A stretch of DNA of 64,000 nt, taken from assembly GCA_033807695.1 (NCBI GenBank), contig CM066301.1, positions 2,604,001-2,668,000 on the forward strand. Direction: 5' to 3'. The DNA comes from Daedaleopsis sinensis (Eukaryota; Basidiomycota; Agaricomycetes; Polyporales; Polyporaceae). A model generated the notes under the pieces. It was not told the DNA's origin, did not search any database, and saw nothing but the letters and a program-made list of their open reading frames with translations. This document shows positions 54,789 to 64,000 of the stretch, one piece after another (positions within the stretch are counted from its first letter, which is position 1; the number at the start of each line of letters is the position of its first letter). A program made the translations under genes and the position numbers.

Positions 54789-56068
54789 CTATGCGATAGT
54801 ATAGTTCCCATAGTCCTTGTCCGGGTCGTAAACCTACCGGGACAGGGCCTGAGCATGGGATGCACAAAATGAGAACTGTTTCACATACCTCCCATCTAGA
54901 AGCGGGGAAGATATGCTTGTTCCGCTGATACCAACTTCTCTCCACGACCTTGCCCGCGTGGGACTCATCCTTCTCGACGGAAGCGTCCGCGAGCAGACGG
55001 ATATCGTCATGCACGTCGAAGTTGAACAGGGGACCGGACTTCCCGCGCGCCTTGTTCACGATAAAGTCGTAGAACGTATAGTGCTATCCCAGACATGAGA
55101 ACATCACAACAGTTGTGGAAGCATAGTTGACGTACACCTGGAATGATCAAATCCTCCTGAGACCGAAGTCAGTGCGTGCCGCGAAGCGCGAGCCTGTCTG
55201 CGACATACCTTCACATACATCAGATTGTCTACGCTCACGCCGCGGAGTTCAGGGAACTGTTGGCGACACTTTTCAAGGAAGGTAGAGACGCTGTCGCCCT
55301 TCTTGCACTAAGCGGCGAGGATGGCAGTTCCGCATGCATGTACCTACGTGGTCAGGCCGAACACACGGACGATGCACAGCTAAAAACTTACCATGACGCT
55401 CTTGCGGTGCCCGCTCCCGTCCCAGTAAGAGTACGTGATCTCGATTTCCTCAGCCTTGAGCTCGATCTGCTTGCGCAGCCACTCCTGGCGGAGCTGCTCG
55501 CGCTCGCGCCGTTCGGCCTCTTCTCGCTCCCGGTCGGGGAGGAAGGATGTGTCGACCTCGGGGTTCTTGCGCGATTTCGGACGTTTGACGGGCGGCTCGT
55601 CGCCGTTCTGCGACGGGGCGCCGCTCTCCTCGCCCCCCTCGTCGTCGTCAAGCGCGAAGGAGAGCTTGGACGAGGCCATCTTCTTGCGCTTCTTCACCTT
55701 CTTTTCATCCCTAAACAACCCCTCCACATCCTGTGAGCGACCCGACACCGTGAACGGCCCGCACGCGCACCGCCGTAAGAATCCCTGACATACTTGAGTT
55801 CGCTCGTGCGCGCGGCCTCGCGGGCTTTTGCCTCCTCAAGCTCCTTCCGGCGCTGTTGGAAATCCTCGAGTCTGACGAGACCGACGGTGCTCTTCTTGAG
55901 GGTGTCCTCCATGGAGTCATTCTGGCCGACGAATCGGTTCGAGGAGGGCCGCGCCTTCTCGGTCTCCTGTATGAGGTTCTGTTTCTGCCTTTCGAAATCT
56001 TCGCGCATTTGGTTGCGCTGTTTAGCTAGCGCATCTTCACGACGACCCTCCGCTTTGCTGGTCGACAT
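54789..56068 (-). CDS. FAM50/XAP5 family nuclear protein
   Basis: XAP5/FAM50A proteins are nuclear and associate with the spliceosome. The start is ATG 56068 ([20 protein letters not shown]). The N-terminal half is coiled coil: '[20 protein letters not shown]', '[20 protein letters not shown]'. The middle has basic and acidic stretches ('[20 protein letters not shown]', '[20 protein letters not shown]'), then the XAP5 core '[19 protein letters not shown]'. After an intron come '[20 protein letters not shown]' and '[19 protein letters not shown]'. The last parts are '[20 protein letters not shown]', '[17 protein letters not shown]' and a final exon '[14 protein letters not shown]', stop 54791-54789. 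Domain order matches the family throughout. The divergent neighbour at 56233 shares a 164-bp promoter region. Confidence 0.93.
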
Positions 56069-56232
56069 CGTTAATTGGGCGAACCCGGAGGGAGGCAAGG
56101 TGAGGTGACAGGTCGGAAGACAAGGCTGAGTGGGGCACTGGCGCCCAACTCGAACTCCGAGGCTATGGGCGTCTGCGCAACACCTTTCTGCCACCGCTGT
56201 TACCTCCCCGGACCTGGGTGTCCTCGACCACC

Positions 56233-56767
56233 ATGCATATCCTCGGTGTCCTCCTCCCCGAGAACCAGCTCGTCAAGGTGTGCACATTGGCTTGTGCGCC
56301 CGATGTCGATTGCAGCGCTGACCCTCTAAGAACAGCATGCTCTGACGCACTTCTATGGTATTGGCCAGAAAACCGCACTCCGCCTCTGCGCACGCGTGCA
56401 GGTCCACGAACGCTGCCGCATCCGCCACCTGAACCAGTCGCAAGTGACGGCCCTGACCGCCTTCCTCTCCTCGCCCGCAAACTCGCCCCCCGTCGCCCCG
56501 CACGCGCTAGCGTCCCCAGACTACGTGCCCCCTCCGCTCTCCCAACCTGCGCCGCAGCCCGCGGTACCCCAGGTCGTGGACCGTCTCCGGGAGATCAAGA
56601 TCGAGTCGGACCTGCGCAGACAGATGCGGGAGAACATCGCGCACCAGCGCATGATCGGCAGCTACGTCGGACGGCGGCACGCGATGCACCTCCCGGTCAG
56701 GGGACAGAACACGCAGAGCAACGCGCGGACGGCGAGGAAGCTCAACAGGGTCGAGCGGTACAATTAA
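56233..56767 (+). CDS. SWS2: Mitochondrial small-subunit ribosomal protein S13 (uS13m)
   Basis: uS13 sits in the head of the small ribosomal subunit; this copy is the mitochondrial form. The start is ATG 56233 ([15 protein letters not shown]). One intron (GTGTGC...AACAG) leads to '[20 protein letters not shown]', the uS13 helix-two-turn-helix signature GIG. '[19 protein letters not shown]' follows. A Pro/Ala-rich insertion of about 40 residues (56475-56580) separates it from '[20 protein letters not shown]' and the basic C-terminus '[20 protein letters not shown]' with 'ARTARKLNR', the rRNA-binding tail. Stop TAA is 56765-56767. The insertion is longer than in bacterial S13 but the flanking motifs are complete. 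Confidence 0.92.
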
Positions 56768-56987
56768 TCGATGTTGCCCCTGCCGGTGAGCACCGCTCTA
56801 TGGCTGCTAAGCCCGAGTAGCCTCGCTGATCGGGCACGCACCGCAACGCAGTCTTGGTTTTGGTGGTAGTCGGTTGGTTGCACCCTGGGCCCCAATAGAC
56901 CGCACCCCACATCCCAGAACCCTGATGCCCTGCGCGGCGGGCGCATATTATGATAGGGCACACTATTGTACATACATGCTCCGGCAT

Positions 56988-57805
56988 CTAGTCGTCACCA
57001 ACAGGCACCTCCTCCTCCAGGTACTTCACGAGTGTGACCCGGATCTCGGTCGTCTCGTCTCCTCGCAGCACGTCTGACACGAATGAGGCGGTCACCTGCA
57101 TTTGCACCTGGGGGGTCCAGAACGTATGGATCGGATCGTCTGAGCACGAGCAGGGTCACGTACCATTTCCAGCGCCCCCCTGAGCACCCCGCATAGCACA
57201 TTGCTGAACCAGAGACCACCCTCGAGGGCCTCTTCGGGCAGCTCGACAAATTCCGCCAGGGGATTCTCTTCAAACGTGAGGGTGAAGTTGGATCCAGGCG
57301 CGTTCACACTAGCATTCGCTTGTGGGGGTGGCATGCTCGTCCTAGTCGGGGACGATGGAGGTGCTTGTGCGCCGTGCGTTACGTTCGGAGTGATGTTCAG
57401 AAACGACTTGAACCCGACCTGCATTCCCAACGTGCCGGCTCGATTCAGACCGCCGCGATCGGACTCGCACACCACCAGCGTACCTTCGCGACGACCTCGC
57501 CGACTTCCCGGAAATCAGCACAGCGGCCGATGGTGCTCCGGGCGAGGAAGTCCTCGATGAGGCGCGTCCCGATGTTGTAGCCCATCTTTTCGAGCTGCTT
57601 GTTGACTTCGGCGTAGTCCTCATAGTCTTGTATCAGCTGGACGACGAGCGCGCCATAGGTGAGGGCAAAGAGCTCTGCATTCTATTCCTGAGCACGTCAG
57701 GATCGCTGCGGCTGCTCTAGGGACGAACGTACATACGATCTTCTCTGTGCGAGCCTTCCACAAGTCCTCGCCTATCGCTTTGTATTGCTTGCTCGTGGTG
57801 GCCAT
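56988..57805 (-). CDS. BET3: TRAPP complex subunit BET3 (TRAPPC3)
   Basis: Core subunit of the TRAPP tethering complexes acting in ER-Golgi and Golgi traffic as part of a Rab activator. The start is ATG 57805 ([20 protein letters not shown]). After an intron come '[20 protein letters not shown]' and '[20 protein letters not shown]'. '[20 protein letters not shown]' follows, then 'LNITPNVT', a Pro/Ser-rich insertion of about 25 residues ('[16 protein letters not shown]'), and '[20 protein letters not shown]' with '[15 protein letters not shown]'. The last exon is '[20 protein letters not shown]' and '[15 protein letters not shown]', stop 56990-56988. Apart from the insertion the length and motifs match the family. 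It is convergent with uS13m. Confidence 0.94.
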
Positions 57806-59570
57806 CGGGAGCACGCCTCACAGAGCGGGTAGGATGGTCTGTCCGATCGAGCGTTCACGAAGATAGTACGTAGAAGGTCGCAAGAGGCTAGAAGAGTCTG
57901 CTAGTACTGAGTACTGCTCCCGGGGTAAAGAGCGTGAGTACTTAGCGCGCGTCTTTGGTCCCTAAAAAGGCAAGCGGGCCACAATGGGCGTCTATAGGTC
58001 GGGAACTGCGCGCGGGTTACTTAACAGTAACTTCTGACAACGGCGGAGGACGACGGTGCCGGGAATACGTACACATTGGATCGCGCTGTGCCTCAGAAAC
58101 TTCGACTAATTTTTAGCAGGATGGCCTGTGAGATAGGTCATGGAAGCTCGGCGTTCCTCATGTCTATAGGGGGCAGCTTCGGGGAAGAAGGCGGCTCGGA
58201 GGAGGAAGACGGATGTGTTGCTGTCAGAGTTCCGTCGACGGAGGCTTCCCACCAAAGACTGAAAAATCCCACAGCCGATGAGTGATCCACGCGGAAAGAG
58301 GATGTCAAGTCTGATATTTGTATTACGAAGTCGCGTACACGGCCTAGAAATGTTGTGCGAAGAAGTGTGTGAAGATAGAGCGGGAGGAGCAAAGCGCGTA
58401 CGAATTCCGGAAAAAACAGAAGATGGCCACGACGGTGGGAGGACAGGATGCAAACGCACGCTGGATCATCGGATGCCAGAAGGAGGTGCTCAGCAAGACG
58501 CAGGTGACAGGAAGGGAAGAACGGAGACATATCGAGCACATCGGCGTAGGGCATATGACCCCTCCATCGAGTATCGCGGCAGATCAGGCTCAAGACGCGA
58601 ATGAATACCTGCAGACGATCCGCTCATTTCAGATAGTGCGGATACGAGACCAGCCGTGGTTGGACGATTGCATACGATAGCAACGATACCGACCGCGAGC
58701 GCTAGTTGAAGGCGAGACGGAGGCTGATCAAAGCCGACTCGACGACGAGGCGTTGTCGGTCGTTGAGGGCCACAGGAGCAAAAACAAACTGAGGCAAATT
58801 GGAGGCAAAAGCCAAAGTTGCAAAATATGGCCGGAATGACGATTGACAACGGACAAGCGTCGACGTCTGATGCGATTATTGAACAGAATGCATACTATGC
58901 CCCCGATGGCAGCATTTCCACGGAGACTGCGGAGGATGGACGATAGCCGCGAAGGACGCGCGCGATGAGATACCTCGGTCAACAGGTTTGTCGAGGGCTA
59001 GAAAGCGGACCATGGCAGATTGAGAGGTGATGTATGAACGAGAGGGAGGAGGAGGGGCAGGAGAGCACTACTAGTGGTTAATAAGGCAGTGTTTGTGCGT
59101 GTTTACCGGACGGCCTTGAGGCGTGTGGCCAGGCTCGACTCGGATGGCGAAAGCTCGTGTCCGCTCGGTCGCTTCCTCTGGGCCATATTCGCGTACACTC
59201 TTCCTTCCGCCCTCCTCCTCGTCCTTTCTCTTTTCTCCACCACCCACCCCGTTGTGCATGCCGCAAGCCGTCTCGCAAGCAGCCGCTACTCCCGCCCTGT
59301 CCACAACTCCCGCCCCGATTGTCCAGATTTCGACCATACTACTCTCCGTCCGCGTGGACTTAGTTGCCCATTCAGGTCCGTGCCACACATTGTCCACAGC
59401 TCTCTCATCTCTATATCTCTCCTCTCAGAACGAGGATCTAGAGGCTTCGCTTCGTTGTGATCTACGGGCCTCCAACTCGCCATCCCTTCTTTCCTTCCGT
59501 TCCACCATCCAGTCCACCACGTTCTACCCACCTCGCGGCGCTCCGTGATCATCCCCTTGCCCGCGCGTGC
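57806..59570. other. 1.8-kb intergenic region upstream of the large nuclear-protein gene
   Basis: Contains the BET3 promoter on the left and a strongly pyrimidine-rich leader on the right (59190-59560) before ATG 59571. Open frames of 100-150 codons exist on both strands (for example 58138-58593, -) but have no conserved motif, skewed composition and no intron logic, so none is called. Long leaders like this are common for regulatory genes. Confidence 0.45.
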
Positions 59571-62500
59571 ATGGCCACAATGCAGGAGATGCAGTCTGCC
59601 CCCTCGGTCACCGTTGACCCGCAGCGGTATCAGCAATACTCCTCTGGTGAAGTCCCTATCCCGCAAACTTTCGTCTCCCTCATCCCTGCTCCTCTACCGG
59701 ACCCATCGATACCTCCAGACCCTTCCGCCCATATGCACCTGCAGATGCCCCCACCGCTCTTCACTCAGCAAATGGATCACTCCTCCGCAGTCTCTATGCC
59801 CATGCAAATGACTATGGCTTCGTTAGCCGAGACCGTCGCCCCGATGGATGTCCTTGCCCCTCCACCTCTATCCGGCTCCCCATCTGCCATTTCGGACCTG
59901 TCAGCGCAGGCAGCGCTCTTTGGTCTGGATCCTCGTCTCACTACCCACGAAAGTATTGATCCGTCCCATCCACTTCTCTCCTCTCCGAGCGCGACTTCGG
60001 CGTCTACGAGCGCTTCACACGCTTCATCACCCTCATTAACGGGTGTCGCCCCTTCATATTCTGCTGGTTCGTCGTCTCTCGCTTCCGCTCTTGATGATGT
60101 CGGTGCTACTCGTAGCCGTTCAGGATCTGCTGCTTCCCCGGCGAATTTGACCGCCTCCAGTTCGGACCTTGGCTTCCCGTCAAGCGCAAGTGCCCCCTCC
60201 ACCACCGGACATGAATCTGGTTTCCAGTTCCCTCCGCCCGGCTTTGAGAACCCCATGCAGGCTAGCAATGACAGCATGCAAGAGGTGCCTGGTGGTGCTC
60301 ATCTGATGGTCTTGGGTGACATGCTCAAAAAGTGCGTCTCGACCAGCCCACCACTGTGACGAAAGCTAATGAACACACCTTCTACTATCCCGCGTCTATT
60401 TAGCATTGCGCGGACAGCTAGTTCCGGTAGTGAAGCATGCACAATGGGGCAGAGCGGTGACGCGCGCGAGATTGTGAGTATGCTCAAGAAAAACGTTCTC
60501 CTTGTCGCGGAACTCGTTGCGGCCATGCAGCTCGGCGACGCAGCAGCAGCTGGTAGCCCTCCTCAGTCCCTTGGCCCAGGGCCTACAACACCACCCGCGA
60601 TGCTCAATGCAAACTCTACCTCTGCTTCTGCTCAGAGTGGAATGCTCGCGGAACAGCAACAGTTACCTAACCAGCAGGCAACACCTCCCAGCTTAAATGG
60701 CCTACCTTACGGCGGTTCCATGGACCCAAGCACCATGTCAGATAGCTCCGAGTCGCGCAAGCGATGTGCTTCGTCCGTCGCGGGTGACCGTGTCGTCAAA
60801 TCGATGAAGCTTGAACCCCAAGACGAAGGCCCGCCCTTGCCGCTCCCGCCTCCAACAACTCTTCCTCCCCCATCGATGCTGCCCCCAACACACTTCTCCT
60901 ACTCATCGTACAGCACTTCGGTACCTCCCCCGCTCGCGCCTGTAGCTGAGATTTCGCCGATACCCCCGCCTCTATCCTCGGGTTCCCTTTCGAGCTCTCG
61001 CCCTCCTAGCTCGGCTGGACTACCGCTTGGAATGCTCCCAGATGCTGCTCAGCAAATAGCTGCAGCGATGCATCCTGCCATCCCCATGGATAGCATGGCT
61101 TCGATGTCACACTCACCTGACTACGCTGCCCCTCCATCCGCCACAAGCACTTCATCGAGTATGACTGGCATCATCTCCGGCTCCGTGTGGCCAGACAACC
61201 GCGTCCCACGTCAGCATCATCATTCATTGTCTGCTGGTGCGATTCTGAATCATGGATCTGCAGTCCCCCAGAGCGTACCTATTGCCGGTCCCTCAACGAT
61301 GTCATATACAACGTCCATGTACTCGCCGACGCGTAGTACTCACTTGCAGCAGGCACCTCTGAACGCCGCTTCGGCGACGCTGGGACGTGCTTCCCGATCG
61401 CAGTCAATATCGAACATACACGGGAATCCGTTTGCGCACGTACCGGACACAGTGACCCATCCTACCATGTACGAGTCGTCCTCGCAGTCGAGGCCGTCGA
61501 CGTCAGGACGACACAGTCCGCGTCCGGTATCGCCAGAGGGCGATTATGATGAGGGGTCGGATGACGAGGGCGGCGAGCAGTACTCGCAGGGCAATCAGTA
61601 CGCATGTTCGGGACAGAGTTTGGATGACCTTTATACTGAGAGTATATCCAGTGCCGAGGGCCTCGTGAACGGAACATCGCGCAGCCTTGCCGGCCAACGG
61701 CGGATGAGCCGTACTTCACCCTCAAACGAGGGTGGCTCCTCTGGCCACGGAAACGAGGTGCCGCAGGAGTACCGGCCCGATGTCGAGCGCATATTCTTTG
61801 AGTTTTTGAATTCAACCTGTTCCAATCGTACGTACCCGCCCTGCGGCCTTCTCTCCGGCGCAGCGGCACCTCCCTTCCGCGTGCGTGTCGCGCTGAGCCG
61901 TGTCTTACGTTCTGCTCCACAGTGGATGCCACCGATTCCAAGGGCGAGCCGATCCATCAGACGCTCATGGCTAAGAAGATGCAGCGTCTGGACGAGTCCC
62001 CCGACTACCGTCCCTTCAAATTTCGGATACAAGCCTTCACCAATGCCTTCCTCGAAGAGGTACGCTTCCCATGATGAGAACAATCGGCAGCCCGGCACTG
62101 ATGACCTCACGTTATACAGCTCGCGCGTCAGGGTTTTCCCGAGGAGAAGATACCTATGAAGAAGGCGAGTGTGATAGCAGCGTGTACCTCAACCGTCGGC
62201 ATGTCGGCTGACATAAGTGTCACCCTCGTCCTCCCCTAGATCCGGAACTTTTTGTGGAACCAGCCCTACATTTCGCGCTTCAACGAGGAGGGCAAAAAGT
62301 CGAAGTCGAAAGGCAATCACATCTGGCACATCGACGCGAAAAAGTCAGAGGGTGGCTGGCATTTCCGGCCGTTCAGGCGGAAGCTTGCCGGCACCCCTCC
62401 AGGTGTGGCGTACGTCGGCCTGCGGTGGACGTGGACACCGAGGATCTGGGATCCACAGGCGTCTCGCGCGAACATGCCCGTCACCTATAGCTCCCCGTCC

Positions 62501-63539
62501 CTCCCATCTTGGCTATCATGGAAAGAAGACTCGCTGACCGGAATCCCAACTCCGGATGCGCAGAGTTGCGACGTAACAGTCGAAGCAAGGGTGTGTTCTC
62601 AGGCCATGTGAGGTGGCAATGCCAGGTTCTGACCCTCGATTGTAGTTCATTCAGGATGGGAAGGAGGAAACGCTTACGCACACTGTGCATATCACTATCG
62701 CCCCAATGGCCGCTGTAGACTCCTCGTTCACGCCCTCGCGGCGACCCTCTCTTGTTGGTGACATCCACAACCCCCGACGGATCATGAGCGATTCGGTAGT
62801 CAGCGGGGTCGTTCAGTCAACAAACGGGCAACGGTACGTTCTTCCGATCGCTTCTCCGGGCCCCGCTGTATACTGATGGTCATTTAGACTACTGCGTACG
62901 GGGCTCGCCACGGCCGTACCTCCGGTGGTAGCGCCCGAGTCACAGGTCGTACAAGTCCTCACCACCGCCGCACAGCGTGTCGCGCAAGAGGCACAGTCAC
63001 AGGTCGTCGCATCCCCCAACGAGGCCGGTCCGGAGCTGCAGGCCTTGGCGAAGCAGCAACACGTCCTCACCGTCACCGCGCAGGCCATCAGCTCTAAGAT
63101 GGCAGGAGAAGTGCCTGAAGGAGGCGTCGCTCAGTCCAACGCTCTCACGGCCGCAGCCCAGCAGGTCGTGCTGCAAGCCGCGCGCCAGGTCGTCGCAGAT
63201 CGCACAGTCGCCGCTGTGTCATCAGGCTTCCCTCCCGCCGTCGTGACCAGCACCATGCCCGCTGTGACCGTGAAGGAGGTCTCGGTCGCTACGCAGTCTG
63301 CTGTCGCCCAGGCGGTCGACATGGTTGGCCCCTTGTCCAGCGAAGTCGACGTGCTGATGACCGCCAAGTCGTTGCTGCAGCAGCAGACCCGGGGCCCCCC
63401 TGTCCTCTCCTCGATGGAACCGACTCGGCCGCACTCAACAGGGAACACGCCGCCGTTTGACATGCCGGCGCCACCTGTGCCGATGCAGGTGCAGGTGCAG
63501 GTGCCCCCGCCAGGCGCGGTCTACTTCCCGCCCTCATGA
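59571..63539 (+). CDS. Large conserved protein, probably nuclear/regulatory, with Ser/Pro/Gln-rich regions
   Basis: The start is ATG 59571 (MATMQEMQSAPSVTVDPQRY). The first 700 residues are disordered and rich in Ser, Pro, Ala and Met, with one helix 'DAREIVSMLKKNVLLVAELV' (60455) and a basic patch 'SRKRCASSVAGDRVVKSMKL'. A folded, highly conserved-looking core follows an acidic 'GDYDEGSDDEGGEQ': 'PQEYRPDVERIFFEFLNSTC' (61760), 'KGEPIHQTLMAKKMQRLDES' and 'PDYRPFKFRIQAFTNAFLEE'. 'IRNFLWNQPYISRFNEEGKK', 'GGWHFRPFRRKLAGTPPGVA' and 'YVGLRWTWTPRIWDPQASRA' come next, then 'QSCDVTVEAR' (to 62590). The C-terminus is Ala/Val/Gln-rich with 'AQRVAQEAQSQVVA'-like repeats and a Pro-rich end. Exons are joined by short introns. 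I recall similar proteins only from basidiomycetes. DNA binding is plausible but not shown. Confidence 0.75.
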
Positions 63540-64000
63540 CAATTACAGGATAGTGACTTCGATATGGGTATGGGCTATTACGACCCATAGTTATGTTATG
63601 TCGACGATATTGGGTCTCATCCGCATCCGCATCCTCCGTACTATACGTACACATCCACATCCGCATACCTCTCCCCCCTCCGATTCCCCGTCCCGTCTGT
63701 CTTCTCTCCCCCCCTAGACGTCCCGAGGTATCCAACGTCGTGCTCGTCCCTCTCCTGTCCCGGTCTTGTGTTTTCGGGAGCACCGCTGCGTGGTGCATGT
63801 GCGTGTGTGTCAATAGCTTATTTAGAACGTGAAAGTCGCTCCTGTCGCTGTGAATGTGTATATCTAGCATGCCCCGCAATCCTCCTCCTCCCCATCTCTC
63901 CATCTCTCGCACTCTGCGCCTCGTCGATCCGCCGCATATATGCATAGGTACCGGTACCCCCTCTCGTCGCGCAGCACTAAGCAGGTATATGTGGCGCACG
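63540..64000. other. 3' flank of the large nuclear-protein gene to the window edge
   Basis: 461 bp with pyrimidine-rich stretches and a CATCCGCATCCGCAT-type short repeat near 63615-63665. No gene start is supported. It is probably 3' UTR and spacer. Confidence 0.35.

Noticed and set aside
58138..58593. Minus-strand ORF of 151 codons
   Set aside because: No homology motif, biased composition, and its open state coincides with a C/T-rich leader of the next gene.

Overview
This window is nuclear DNA of a filamentous basidiomycete, most likely an Agaricomycete and possibly a polypore. Genes are cut by many 49-65 nt GT..AG introns. They include families typical of that group: a large F-box family, a Plavaka-type transposase, and a repeat-rich protein family of unknown function. 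No tRNA, rRNA or CRISPR feature was found, and no secondary-metabolite cluster.

Layout. 1-19.7 kb is ordinary gene space: a short-chain dehydrogenase cut by the window edge, a SET-domain methyltransferase, a multi-pass membrane protein, a secreted and probably GPI-anchored protein, a DNAJC9-like chaperone, two related F-box-family genes (one without the F-box), an FHIP/RAI16-like trafficking protein, a coiled-coil protein and a small membrane protein. 19.8-28.5 kb is accessory sequence: a multi-exon Plavaka-type transposase, a damaged copy of the poly(A)-binding protein gene PAB1, and a pyrimidine-rich tandem-repeat leader.

The main feature is at 28.5-44.2 kb. A host gene with Lys/Glu- and Asp/Ser-rich repeats is split by a 12,694-bp Ty3/Gypsy LTR retrotransposon (31102-43795). 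The two 907-bp LTRs differ at only three positions that I can find, and the insertion is flanked by a 4-bp CCGC duplication. Removing the element and one CCGC rejoins the host reading frame exactly. The element encodes gag-protease and RT-RNaseH-integrase on the + strand. Between pol and the 3' LTR it also carries three intron-containing genes on the opposite strand. The largest encodes a cysteine pattern fitting a fungal Zn(II)2Cys6 DNA-binding cluster. This antisense block is bounded by two identical 14-bp polypurine tracts, one just after pol and one at the 3' LTR. I regard this block as the best candidate for an undescribed system: a retrotransposon with its own spliced, antisense, possibly regulatory gene set.

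45-64 kb is conserved housekeeping gene space: a USP48-like deubiquitinase with UBL and zinc-finger ends, an unknown conserved protein, FRG1, ribosomal protein L26, V-ATPase subunit D, FAM50/XAP5, mitochondrial ribosomal protein S13, TRAPP subunit BET3, and a large probable nuclear protein. Several of these pairs are divergent or convergent with very short spacers, unlike the transposon-rich middle.
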